Shown here piece by piece: positions 1 to 11,285 of a stretch of DNA of 64,000 nucleotides. The notes under the pieces were generated by a model. That model ran no database searches. It had not been told where the DNA came from and saw only the letters and a list, made by a program, of their open reading frames with translations. Source of the stretch: Trachythela sp. YZ-2020. Lineage: Eukaryota > Cnidaria > Anthozoa > Malacalcyonacea > Clavulariidae. The position numbers and the translations under genes are program-made. The stretch is taken from the NCBI GenBank assembly GCA_016169945.1, contig JADLSH010000061.1, forward strand, positions 930,001 through 994,000, read 5' to 3'. Positions within the stretch are counted from its first letter, which is position 1, and the number at the start of each line of letters is the position of its first letter.

Positions 1-2
1 AT

Positions 3-90
3 TATTAACTACCCGTCGATGACTGCAGACTGGCAGGCGAAAGCTTGTAAAAAATAAATATTTTTAACCAGAGAACGTTTGAAAATTTAA
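3..90 (+). repeat. Terminal fragment of a Penelope-like element
   Basis: This stretch matches the reverse complement of about 48577-48663, the end of the Penelope-like element annotated there, with scattered mismatches. The shared block includes GACTGCAGACTGGCAG followed by CGAAAGC and a run of A/T. It is a truncated, opposite-orientation copy with no coding capacity. Confidence 0.6.
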
Positions 91-1693
91 ACATATAAAG
101 TTGTGAAAATCCCTGTGTAATTCACCAGATTTGTCACACAAGACTAAGAACACTTTTGATCGTGGAAGTTGCATTGGATAGTCCACGTACTCTTCACGCG
201 TTTATGAGTTTTGTCCCGCGATCATCCCGCGTTTTAGTTTTTTTTTACTTTTACTATGTTTACCACTTTGACGTGGACGGAAAGCCTTGACAGGTTTTGC
301 AACCCAATTGACAAAGGTTCCGAGGGTTAGTTAGTGGTTAGTTGTTAGTGCGTAAGGGTTAGTTTTTAGCGAGGAAGGAAAATCGGAGTACCCTGAGAAA
401 ACCCTCGAAGCACAGGAGAAAACCAACCAATCTCAACTTACATGAGTTTAGCAAGCGCACTGACGTTACCCAACCTGAGTAAATCCGTGCCCTCGACCTT
501 CTGTATAACCAGCTTAACTAAAAGGTAAGAGACAGCGCGCTAACCATATCTGCCACCCGTGCTTGCCGCGTGTTACTGTAGGGAGCCTCTTAATTTGTTA
601 GCCAAGTACAAGTACAGACGTCGCAATTCAAATATATAGAGCCAAAATGTGGTAAGTTTGTGAAAGGGTGAGTATAGGAAATGCATGAGAATCATTAACA
701 TATCTAATTTTTGGAGCTGTTCTCAATATATGAACAGTGGCATATAGGTGGCATACATTGTGAATGGCAGCTTTCTACTAGGGATCAAAAATATTTTACC
801 CCAAAAAGGACTATCAATCTATTCTTACCACAGCGCATTTATATTCAAAAATGCTGCCAACACTTTCTCGGTGGATCTTGGATGCACACAATGGATTTGT
901 ACAATGCAACAAGTGAAACTTGCGGGTGCTCTCACAAGCGTTATACGTTTTATGAATGGCAAATTTATAAAAACAAATTTGAGAAACGTTATATCTTTTT
1001 TGTGCAAAATAACATTTCATAAGACAATTTCCCTGCGAAACTGGGAGATAAAAATGCAAATGACTAAATAATACAACAGCCATAGCAACACCGAAACTAG
1101 TCCTGTTTGTTCACGTGTACACATCGTAATGTTTTTTAGCTTTCTCGAAAAAGATTTATTGGCCTATCTTACGTGTATCCAAAATTAGTTCATCTAAAAG
1201 TAAAGATAACTTAATTAAGGTAACAATATTTTTACAAAACCTTAAAGAGCCTCTAATTGAACCTTAAGTTATTAGAAGATTTTAAAAATAAAAGGTTGCT
1301 TGTCTTGTCCCCGGGCCAACGGCGGAATAACGCCGTTCCGGGCGTAAGCCAGGGACGAGGGTAATAATTCCGCTCGGGTAGTTACACCCGAGTGTATGAT
1401 GAAGCAAAACATAGCGAAGTGCAATATTATACTGTTTTATGTCAAGGGCGTTGGTTTTGGTCGTTACGCCCATGCGCGAGTACAAGTCGAAAGAACAATG
1501 GAAAGGTTTGTAATGTAGAAATTCAATAGAGATATGCATGAGTGATACCCCTTTATGTATCACTCATGCATATTGTTTTTGCACCCCCTGCAATATGGCG
1601 TCGCTAACCTTGAAAGGGTCGATTCAAATGTGGGCCAATGGTGCACATGATTTTTACAAATGTAAATATACAAACCCCCACAATGGTCTTGAC
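91..1693. other. No gene recognised
   Basis: Only short, overlapping, unsupported reading frames are present. About 1300-1395 is GC-rich and contains two nested hairpins, with stems AACGGCG/CGCCGTT and CTCGGGT/ACCCGAG. These could belong to a small structured repeat that I cannot name. Confidence 0.5.
1532..1573. repeat. Perfect 17-bp hairpin
   Basis: The left arm ATATGCATGAGTGATAC (1532-1548) is exactly complementary to 1557-1573, with an 8-nt pyrimidine-rich loop. It is the most perfect short inverted repeat I saw in this part of the window. It could be a minimal palindromic element or a structured RNA segment. Confidence 0.7.
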
Positions 1694-2207
1694 TTACTCT
1701 GTTGTTTCAGATAGATGGCCTTTAAAGAGATTGAAGAGTTCCGATCGCAATTGCTGCACAGACCAAGACTTGTCTAATGACCAGGTGTCAATAAATAAGT
1801 TTCTGTTAATCAATTCTTGTTTAATATGCCGTCTGGGAACCTCTTCCCAACGTCGCGATGGCAACAAACAGACATCTTTAATGATAATCTCTGCCTTTAC
1901 TTTACTTTTACTGGTCTTGGCCCTTGACTGCAGTAGTGTAGGGCACAAAGCGACCATTACCTCCCCTAGGTAATGGTCTTGCTGAACTCCTGTTTTGACA
2001 ACGAGAGAGTCGGAATCTCTCGGAGAGTTCTTCGTTAACAGACATATTACTATTCCTGTTTGCATTGTCTGCATTGCTGTTGCTGCTCGAACCCCCTGTT
2101 GCTTGGAATCTTGTTGCAGGCAAATTTTGCAATGAATATACAACTGATCGAACAAGCTGAGTTAAATCATTATTATTCACCCGATTATTCGTATTTTCTA
2201 CCATCAT
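1694..2207 (-). pseudogene. Decayed ORF of an uncharacterised, probably TE-associated protein
   Basis: Two overlapping minus-strand frames join by a one-base shift near position 1915. The first part (from 2207) is Asn/Ser-rich with a basic stretch ending near FVPYTT. The second runs ...KDVCLLPS...EELINRNLFID-like and ends near 1694. The phrase 'VCLLPS ... FIDTW..DKSW' resembles the N-terminal region of large, repetitive uncharacterised proteins I associate with TEs in marine invertebrates, but I cannot name the family securely. No start context, partner exon or terminus was identified. It is most likely a broken fragment; a real exon with an unrecognised intron is the alternative. Confidence 0.35.
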
Positions 2208-3487
2208 TGCATTTATACAAAACCACTGATGTGCAAAGCTAGGTTGGCGTTTTTTGCTGCCATTTTTATTATTTCGATTGTTGTTACTTCCGTTTCCTGT
2301 TAGATGATCCTCCAGTTTACTTCCGTTTTACAATTTTCGAATTATTTTTGTGTGTCGGTACGGTTGCTAGGTGATAATAATCGAATTGATTTTGTGTGAC
2401 GGTACGGAGAGTGCGATTCGAAAAGTTTTTGCGAGTTTCGTTTCTATTACGCGTCGTTTTATTTAATTATTTTGTGAATACAACTTTCGTTTGTGTGCTT
2501 CAAATATAATTAACGAGTTATAACATACTGCCATAGTGTTTTATATGTGATTTGTACTTATAAGTAGTTTTGGCCGCATCGGAACGCCATAGTTTAGGAT
2601 TAGTCCATTCTTTATTTCTACAACAAAAAATATAATACGATGTTCGGATGGCTATGGATATCATTCTTCTTATTCTTTTTTTCGATTTTTATTAATGATG
2701 AAACGTTTAGCAATCATTCTTATGCAGTATTGTTGGTGCTGTTTGTCAAGTCCTAAATCATTCAACATTCCAATGAAGGTATGGCATTCTTTGTCAAACA
2801 CACCGAGTGAGCTGATAGACAGATTTACAAATTTCACAGTTGAAAAGTTTCTATTTGTTCTCTTATCAGGTCTTTGTATTTTGCTTTCTTGCGTTTAATG
2901 TTGTTTGAGAGGTTTGATTCAAATCCTACTGTGAGTTCAACAATAGAGGTGTTTGTCTGAGGTGGAAAGAAGTAAATCTGGACGACATTCGTCTCCTGTT
3001 ATAATCGAGGGGCTGTCAAACCAGGGAGGTCAACAATAATAATAATAATAATAATGACGTCATCATCTCATATGATGACTGAATGCTAATTGCTTCCGCC
3101 GCTGATTATGCATGTTAACCTACATTCTCTTCCTGCGATGCCTTCTAGCCTTCTCTATTGCGCGTTGTTTCTTGTCCGTGACAACTGTTAGACTACTCGG
3201 AGACCCTTCTTATATGAACAGAGGAATTCGCGTGCTTTTATGACGTCACGTCATCCCAAAGGGTACGTTACCGGATTACGTTACCTTTCATTGGGTACGT
3301 TACCGGGTTACGTCACCGAGTTACGTAACCTCATTATTCATAGTATGAAGTCATGGGTGGTGTTATGTGCACCACATGCACCACACGGTCCAGCACCCCT
3401 CTTTACACCCTACTGAGGTAGAATAATGAAACGGTACTATTGCCTCTTTACAGAATAAATTAAAGTCAATTGAGATGACTAACGATC
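2208..3487. other. Gene-free stretch with a microsatellite
   Basis: No coding region is supported. An (AAT)n microsatellite lies at 3035-3055, followed by TGACGTCATCATC. Such AAT tails often mark LINE 3' ends, but no LINE sequence is visible beside it. The ORF at 2695-2898 has no recognisable domain. Confidence 0.5.
3241..3332 (+). repeat. Degenerate ACGTTACC-type short repeats
   Basis: GGGTACGTTACCGG/ATTACGTTACC-like motifs occur about five times in 90 bp. They resemble the TTACGCAACG satellite at 47131-47660 in style but are much more diverged. Confidence 0.45.
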
Positions 3488-4374
3488 AATAGACAATTTG
3501 CATTATAGCAAAGCATCATGGGAAAAATGGTTACCTTGCACTTGGAAGCGAAATGGACGCCGCTAAGCGAGTATTTTGCATGCGAGAAATATTGTTTAAG
3601 TACTTTCTTCGTAGCTTTTGATAATTTTTAAACAAGAAATATATTTTAATGCTATAAAGTTTGGTTTCACCAAAGTATGGCGAAATCTGAGGGAAAATAG
3701 ACCAGAAAATTCGTATAGAACAACCGAGGGAGCGAGCAATTGGCTCCCAAATACGTTCTGAGAAGAAGGTTCTTCCCAACATTTTGAGGTGAGTACGCTT
3801 AGTAAACGTCAGACTGCTCATCATTTTGACATACAAATATGTGCGCGTTACTTCTCGAACCATAGCTTGTGTTTTCTCAACGATCGGGTGTTTTATGTGG
3901 ATTTTTTCGCTTGTTGAAATTCACAAACTCAGACTATAATGTCTGTCTCTTGCTCAATTTCTATAAGGACATGGCCTCGAAATGCAATGTTTTTAAAGAG
4001 ACTTTAAAATGCATTGACACGAAGAAAAACCAACACCAACCTTCTAATTTCGCCCCGTCTATGCTACTTTGTAAAAAGACCAAGCTTGAAGAAAGCATTT
4101 GCCCATGTTTCTACTGTTTATTTGATTCTGCCTTGTTGTGGTCGGTTGATTTCCTGTCGAAATTGTATGTAAAATTAAAAGCGTTGTAAATGTATGAAAT
4201 TCATAGCTAGAACTTGAGTAAAACTGTTTCCAATTTACATGGTTTTGCCCAAGGAAAACCTTACATATACTCTATATAAATAATGTAAACTATTTTTCAC
4301 ATTTTGAAGCAATGTAGTCCAAATATTTCATTGATAATACAGCATAGTTGCTTAGCTACTGGTAGTAAGGTATA
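3488..4374 (+). repeat. Left inverted arm of element A
   Basis: Inverted match to 13990-14818. The arm has about 45 bp (near 4217-4260) that the right arm lacks. A 106-residue frame at 3869-4189 is mirrored at 14432-14145 in the other arm with substitutions and indels. It is probably a by-product of the arm, since it has no recognisable domain. Confidence 0.75.
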
Positions 4375-5225
4375 ACAACACTTAATACCCCGGTAATTCT
4401 GCATACTGGTGTTATTTGTTTATGGTTTTACCCTATTGTTGGCATAGGAAAATATTTAAGGGGCCTAAAACCTATGGGGTTTGGGGAGAGGCGTGCTCCC
4501 CAGAAAAATTCAGGCTTCTGAGTTCCGGTACTGGTAAAATTGGTGGGAAAATATGCTGCATACTCGGTTTTGGTGGTTTGGATTCCTTGGCCGGGGCAAT
4601 ATTCGCCAGCAAATTAGTCATAACTGAACTACCTGGAAATGGAAAAGACCTCATATTTTTTAAACAAGACAAGAACTATCTCAAATAATTAAGCCATCTT
4701 TTCATTCTTTTGAATAATATCTATATACATATTATATGGGCAATATATTTAAGTAAATAATAATAAATGTATTTTATGGAATCCCCTCCCCCACCCAGGG
4801 CCAGGCCCTGTGGTTCCTATGACAGTGTCTCTGGTTACTGTTCAAATACATAACTTGTTTACACTTTACAGTACTTCTGAAGAAGGGCATTCTGTAACCC
4901 TACCTAATTTTTGTGAAATGTTTGCCCTAGTCCCAACAAAATGCCTCAGCAGCCCTGTATCTTAATCTTGGGGGAGGGGCAACACATATCCAAATACTAG
5001 TACAAAAATCTCAAGAGATCAGTGATTATGTTGCCTTCAAGTGTTACCGCTCGAATGGGACATTACCACGTTCTTAACCTCCCAGAACCCCTTCAATTAC
5101 AAGCAACAGGTTGTGTAGTCTCCTGGCCCATACTGGCCATAGCCAAAGCTGTAACTGAGCCTTGACAGCGACCAACTTGTTTAACAAGAGAGACTGGCAG
5201 ATAGTTTTGTTAACCTATTGGCAGT
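4375..5225. other. No gene recognised
   Basis: The interior of element A between its left arm and the hAT element. The frame at 4416-4688 shows no family motif and no supporting context. Confidence 0.4.
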
Positions 5226-7721
5226 CAGTGGCGAAGCCAGCGGTCATGCAGGTCATACAGTGCATGACTAAAACTTTCCCCAAAAATGTTTAAAAATCAG
5301 TTCAGTAAAATTGCCTAAAATATAATTACGCTTTATCTTTGCCTTACTATGTTCAGCTGCTTTATGCTATATTTTTTTACATAAATCAATGGTCTTTACG
5401 CGATATTTTCGCTGAATATTCTCCTATGTTTTTTATTTTGGCTTTGTTGCCTTGGCAACTGAGTAGGGCATGCATATTTTCACATGCATGACCGGTTGCG
5501 TAATACGAGTGGAAAACGAGTGCGTGGAACTGCTGCGTGGTTACCCGCTGCGAGTTTTGGTCATGCATTATCAGAATTTCATGACTAGTTAATATTATTT
5601 TATATTAGGTTTCTTGTTTTCTGATTGGCTTATGCTGTTTCCGCACCTGCAATGCGGTTGCTTTTTCATGACTAACGGGCGCCCAACCTGATCACAGCCT
5701 CCTTACTCGAAGCTTTCCGCCTGAATGAACATGGCTTCAAGTCATTCAGGTATTTCGAGTTCTTCTTCACTCGAAGTTAACGATATTGTTTCGGAGTTGG
5801 TGAAAAAATCCTTTTCTGCTTGGGCTACTGCTGAACATAGTATTATTGTTAAGCAGCGACCAACGCCAGATCTTTCGTCAAGCCCGACCGGGAAAGGTTT
5901 TCGAATGGCGTGGTATTCGAAGAAAGAATGGCTTTGTGCTTCTATTTCGAAACATAAAATGTTTTTGTTTTGTCTGGTACGTCTGCAACCTGGACGAAAA
6001 CTGGCTACAAGAACATGCGGGGTTTTCTCTCGGACTGCAAAAAGCACGAGAAAGCGAAGTCACACATGAGTGCATTTAAGACCTGGAAAACGCTCAGTGC
6101 TCGTGAAGCTCGTGACCGGAGGGTGGATGTGATGATTTCGCAGGCAACAAGAGAGGACATCAAGCGGCACAACGAGGAGGTAAGGCAGAATAGAGAAATT
6201 TTAAAACTTTAACTAATGCTGTTCTCTATTTATCCAAACAAGAGCTGCCACTTATTTAGGGGCCATGATGAATCAAGTGACAGCTTGAATCAAGGTAATT
6301 ATAGGGAATTGCTTGAATCTTTTGCCGAACTTGATTCTGTCTTTGAACGACGTTTACATGTGCGATTAGCTGAGTCTGAGGGAGGTGGGGCCGGGATAGT
6401 CGGTTTATTGGTGTATCTTCTGATACACAAAATGACCTTATTCATTGTCTTGATGCAGTCATTGAAGATCAGATTGCACAGGAAATAAATGACTGCACTT
6501 TCCTCAGTGTTCAAGTTGATGAAACATCAGATGTCTCAACAAAAGAGCAGTTGAGTATAATTGTTTGATTAGACAGTGGCAGTGATATTGTTGAACGATT
6601 ATTAAAACTTGTTGATGTAAGTACTGATAGAACTGCTGCCACTTTAACTGGAGTTATTAAAGGTATTTTAGGTCAGCATACTGGTATTACTAACAACAAA
6701 TTAATTATGCAAACATATGATGGTGCTTCAGTCATGTCTGGTCATATCGGTGGTGTTCAGGCTCTAATGCGTCAACGGTATGCTTTTGCTTACTTTGTTC
6801 ATTGTGCAGTACATAGTTTATTTAATCAGGGTAATCACGTCAGTTCAGAAGAACTGGTATCAATGTGAGCCTTTCTTGTTTTAAGTCAAGCTGTATAGTC
6901 TATTTCTCATGTTAAGGTATTTTTTGCTAATGTTGGTTATTTTAGTACATTTTCAAGATGATCCATCTGGCTGGGATGATGATTCCCTAAGTCTGATAAG
7001 TGGCTTATTGGGCGTCTTGAACCTTTTTTTGTTTTGTTTCTTACTCTTTCTTTTTTATAGTGTGTTTGAACAATCCAGCATACTTTATGCAATTCTGCAG
7101 GGGAGGGAGACAGACTTCAATTATGGCATGCGTAAAGTTTAAAACTTCAAATCATTTCTGGCCTCGATTCGAAATGATGAGGAATTTGACATATGCTATC
7201 AAAAAGCTGTCGACACGTAGGTCCCCCTCTTACTAGAGCTGACCAGAAGATTAACTATAAGCAATTGTATTTTCAAGTTATAGACACAATTCTAGGAATG
7301 TTAAATGAATGATTCCAAGATATTGAAAGCTTTGGGTTCCTAGATCTTGTCAATCCCAAGCTGTTCAGGAGTTGGGAAGGGAACGTACCATCAGGTAAAA
7401 TTAACTTTCTCAAGGAAAAGGTATGAACCTCTTTTTGACATTCCAATGCTTGAAAGTCAACTAGCATTTATTTACAGTGACAGTGATTTCCATAAAGATA
7501 CTAGTATGGAAGTTTTACAGTATATTTTCGAGTTTAATCTTCAGGCTAGTTTGCCAGAAGCTGTCAAGTTACTCAAGATGAATGGTGTGTTTTCTCTGAC
7601 TAGAGCTTCGGTAGAAAGGTCCTTTTCTTGTTTAAAGAGAGTAAAGACCTATCTCAGGCCAACAATGAACCAAGACCGTCTGAGTTCCCTTTGCCGGATA
7701 TCCATCGACAAAGATATTTAA
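5226..7721 (+). mobile_element. hAT DNA transposon, 5' end present, 3' end not found
   Basis: CAGTGGCGAAGCCAG at 5226 is a typical hAT terminal inverted repeat start. A hAT transposase pseudogene follows in the same orientation. The matching 3' terminus was not found before the minisatellite that starts near 7818, so the element appears truncated on the right or its end is too diverged to see. Confidence 0.65.
5725..7721 (+). pseudogene. hAT transposase (TTF-type zinc finger, DUF4371-like, hAT C-terminal), broken
   Basis: A DDE transposase of the hAT family (ZMYM1-like type) in several frames. The N-terminal TTF-type zinc-finger region reads ..WYSKKEWLCASISKHKMF.. (to ~5975), then shifts frame into GTSATWTKTGYKN and DCKKHEKAKSH (5976-6210). 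The catalytic core reads ..FLSVQVDETSDVSTKEQ (6480-6560), then YDGASVMSGHIGGVQAL (6716-6770), giving the first two catalytic Asp contexts. A C-terminal dimerisation segment with SVERSFSCLKRVKTYLR lies at 7600-7660. Breaks: frameshifts near 5980 and 6400, an in-frame TGA at about 6566, and a disordered stretch at 6870-7340. It is inactive. The family call is secure; the subfamily is inferred. Confidence 0.8.
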
Positions 7722-7817
7722 TTTGAAATCAAAGAAGGATGCAAATGTCTTGCATGAGCAAATACTTGCTAAATTTGTTGAAAAGCCCAGAAGACTTGCA
7801 TTCCTTTATAAGTAATA

Positions 7818-7970
7818 GGTACTTGGGTCATTTAGGGAGATACCCACTCCAGTTCATTGTGGTGAGTCTGCTTGGTGACCCCATTATAATTTATATTCTA
7901 TTTTCTTTATAGTTGGGGACTGGGGAGATACCCACTTAATTGTGGTGACACCATTGTAGTAACTTTATCA
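7818..7970 (+). repeat. Minisatellite, left block (about 2 units)
   Basis: Units of roughly 70 bp contain GGGGAGATACCCACTTAAT, TTGTGGTGAC and TATTCTATTTTCTTTATAG. The same unit in the same orientation resumes at 13412-13620, so the element at 7990-13396 appears to have inserted into this array. Confidence 0.7.
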
Positions 7971-8862
7971 ACTCTAAACTGTTCTTCCTAAGTGTTCCTC
8001 AAATATTGATTCGATACATTACCTCGCGCTGACCAATTCATTTGTTCAAGTTCCTCGAGATATTCATACACTTCCTGTGAAAGTTGACCAATCACAATCC
8101 GTATGTGATTTGAATACGAATCAACTGACCAATGAGGAACTGATCCTGCATTGCAGGAAAGTAAACAATGTTCAAAAATCAAGAATTCGGTTGTTTTCAT
8201 CATTCATGTAACTGAAATTCTTCAAATGTGTTTACATTTGTGCTCAGAAATTAACTCCTTATTGTTTAGTGCTAATGTTTCTAAGACGATATCGTCTTAA
8301 ATTTTGCAGGTTCATATCTTCGGTTCAGTGCATGCTATGACCTATGTAGATGAAAATACAACCGTTAGATCCGCATTTTCAACATCTCCTATCGGACCTA
8401 ATTTTGTCTGTTTACGATACAATTCTAGCGATTTATAGTCTTTGAAAACGTTAAAATGTGTATTTTCATAAAAACGTACCGGATGTTGATCACAACAAAC
8501 ATGTCTTGAACTTTGTTGGGCTATATCTTCGCTCTATTGAAAGCTATAGAGACAGTAAAGCCACTATTGGAATTCTCGTATCGAAATCTCGTTATATCCT
8601 AAATTTCGTAAGATTACGAATTTCCGCGTGCGTCGTGACGCGTCGTAATCCGCCGGCAATCTTCTGGCTCAAAAATCTCCGGGATCCTTTCACCGTAGGG
8701 ACTTAAAACCCTCGGCAATCGATTCCGTTGTTTGTAATCGTGTAGTATCGTGAATTTAATTGGTTTACGGCAAGATCCGAGCCTTATATGGCATTTTTTG
8801 TATTATAAGTGACGTGCGCACCAACGGTCAGTTGCCATTTTACAAGTTGAAAAATTTGCGAA

Positions 8863-11024
8863 ATGGCTCTGTCACTCGAAGACGTTTTAATTGCGTTAGA
8901 CAGTGAAACTTTAGACTATAACGACGGTGGAATATCAACAGATGAAGAAGATGACTTGGACAGACAGTTGGAGACGTCTGATAGCGACCGAAGGCAAGTA
9001 TTTATATGTTTTTCAGTGAACAGATGTTGTCATGTTATGGTCGATCGACTCAAATTTTCATCGACGCAAGCGTGAAGTTTGACTAACACTGGCCATGAGA
9101 ATTTGGTCTATAATCAAATATATAGTTTGAAATATAACAAATATATACATAAGCTATCTAATATGGCATTTATTTGAGAGATTTATCATATATTGCCGCA
9201 GAAATCAAATGTTTGAACCGATCTCAAAATGTGTGAACAAAACGCTGCGCATGTGGCATATACGTGGGCATTTAAAAATTAATTCGGGCATTTAAAAATT
9301 AATTCGTGCGCTTTTGTTTTATATAAAGTAAAATAATACCATGTAACAGTATGTTTATACATATTTTTTGTTCTTATAGTGATGAAGAACCTGCTGCTGA
9401 AGAAGTAGATGATGTCGAAGTAGATGATGTCGAAGTAGATGATGTCGAAGTAGATGACTTGGATCCAGATTGGCAGGAGGAAGATAGGGGTGGGAGGGCC
9501 CGATCCCCACTTAGCAGTACTTCTGGCAATAGGGGAAGGGGCGGTAGGGCTAGGGGTGGAAGGGGCAGGGCCAGGGCCAGAGGTGGAAGGGCCAGGGGTA
9601 TGTCCAGGGGTAGGGCCAGGAGTGCAAGGGGCAGCACCCGGGGTGGAAGGGGCAGCTCCCGGGGTGGTGGGGCTCCCAGTTATAAGTCATATGATACCCC
9701 GGACACTAAGAATACCATCCCTCCCTTTCAACCAAACCGTCCGCCGGGAATTCATTTTGATAGGCATCTCTTGCGGGGGACTATGACAACTGAATTAGAG
9801 TTTTTTCATCTCTTCTTCACCCCTGAGATGATTAAATCAGTTGTTGCCCACACCAACAGCTACGCATACATGAAAATCGCAGCTGGGGGGCATGAGTCAT
9901 ATACCACTGCGGAAGGGGCATGGAAGGAAGCTACTGTTGAGGAAATAAATAATTTGATTGCTCTTTTGATTTATTTTGGTCTGGTACATGTGGACTCAGC
10001 AGTAGAAAAGTATTGGAGCACAAAGACTCTTTACCACGGTCTTTGGGCGAGGAAGATGCTTTCCTCTATACGGTTTAAATCTCTCATGGGGTTCTTGCAT
10101 GTTGTAGATCCTGCTGACGAGACTCCTGGCAACAAACTGCGTAAGGTAGAGGAATTTATAGCGTCGTTCAAAGAGAGATGCCATCTATTATACCAACCGC
10201 GTCAGAATGTTGCTGTCGATGAACGCATGGTGAAGTCCAAACATAGGTCAGGTATTAGGCAGTACATGAAAAATAAGCCTACAAAGTGGGGGATAAAGCT
10301 CTGGGTACTGGCAGATAGCTCTAATGGTTATACTGTCGATTTTAATGTTTACATAGGTAAGTCACAGCATGATGCACCATCGCTTAATTTCCTCGGTTAT
10401 GACGTGGTGATGAAGTTGGTGGACGCATACTTGGGGCAGGGGTATCATGTATTTTTTGATAATTACTTTACATCCCTTAAGTTAGTCGAAGAACTCCTTT
10501 TGAAGGATACCCCATCATCAGGCACATGTAGAACTAACAGGGTGGGTTTCCCCGTAGCCTTGAAAGATCTGAAAGTGTGGGCGAGGAAGGTGCCGCGAGG
10601 TAGCATGCGGTGGGAACGGGAATCAAATGTGCTAACCTTGCAATGGATTGATAACAAGCCCTTGTCATTGGTTACATCAATTGATTCCGCGAATGAGAAA
10701 GTGGTTGCGAAAAGAAGGACGAAGACTAATGGTGTGTTTAAGGAGCTACAAGTGAACCAGCCCTATGCAATACATAGATACAATCAGTACATGAATGCAG
10801 TTGATAGGTCAGATCAGTTATTTGCATGTCACAATGTTTCCCGTAAGTGTAAAAGGTGGTGGAAGGCTTTGTTCTTCCACCTGATTGATATTGCAGTAGT
10901 TAACGGTTTTCTTCTCTTTCAGGAGCATCGCGCTAGTGATCGGGACAACCCGGATTTGCGTCGTAGGAACACTTATAGCATAGTAGAGTTTAGGGAGGAG
11001 ATAGTTAGGCAGATTTGTGGGTAA
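8863..11024 (+). CDS. piggyBac transposase, two exons, premature stop before the C-terminal zinc domain
   Basis: Cut-and-paste transposase of the piggyBac (DDE_Tnp_1_7) family, which inserts at TTAA. Exon 1 is 8863-8993 (acidic N-terminus). Exon 2 is 9380-11024. The intron has donor GC (AAG|GCAAGT) and acceptor TTATAG, which keeps frame as S-D-E-E. The product has an acidic repeat (EVDDV units, 9405-9460), then an unusual Arg/Gly-rich (RGG-like) tract (9485-9670), then the catalytic core. The three Asp contexts are visible: VAVDERM (~10212), FFDNYFTS (~10456) and NAVDRSDQ (~10795). The predicted length is 591 aa to the TAA at 11022. The core frame is fully open, so decay is recent. I chose ATG 8863 because it opens a frame that splices cleanly; a start inside exon 2 is the alternative. 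Confidence 0.88.
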
Positions 11025-11285
11025 GCAGAATATGATAGACCTCCGGTAAATGAGACAGTTCAGGCTGTTCCTACTCATGATCAGTTTTGTACTGCCCATA
11101 TACCTAAGACGGCTGAGGGTGGTGTGAGGAATCAGTGTGTAGTGTGTTATGCGGCAGGTCGAGGGCAGAAGAGGGTTGGTACTTATTGTAGTGCTCCTCA
11201 GTGCAACAATAAGTACATGCATGTGGGTGGTGTGCTGGATTGTTTTGAGGTATGGCATAGTCCTGGTTATGCTGGTAGGAGGTAA
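11025..11285 (+). pseudogene. piggyBac C-terminal cysteine-rich domain, cut off by one in-frame stop
   Basis: Directly after the TAA at 11022-11024 the same frame stays open for 86 codons to TAA 11283-11285. It encodes CVVCYAAGRG...TYCSAPQCNNKYMHVGGVLDCF, the Cys/His zinc-binding domain that ends many piggyBac transposases and binds the element ends. A single nonsense change therefore separates the catalytic core from its DNA-binding tail. Readthrough is possible but untested. Confidence 0.8.

Noticed and set aside
1..90. Functional hammerhead ribozyme in the PLE end (also at 48577-48663)
   Set aside because: The core reads CTGCAGA rather than CTGANGA and the second box context does not pair convincingly.
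1300..1395. tRNA or tRNA-derived SINE head
   Set aside because: GC-rich hairpins are present, but I could not find A-box and B-box promoter sequences in the right spacing.
3869..4189. Gene conserved in both arms of element A
   Set aside because: The similarity is explained by the inverted repeat; the two versions differ by indels and lack any domain.
9374..9786. Leu/Pro-rich minus-strand and Gly-rich plus-strand ORFs
   Set aside because: They are shadows of the RGG-coding part of the piggyBac exon.
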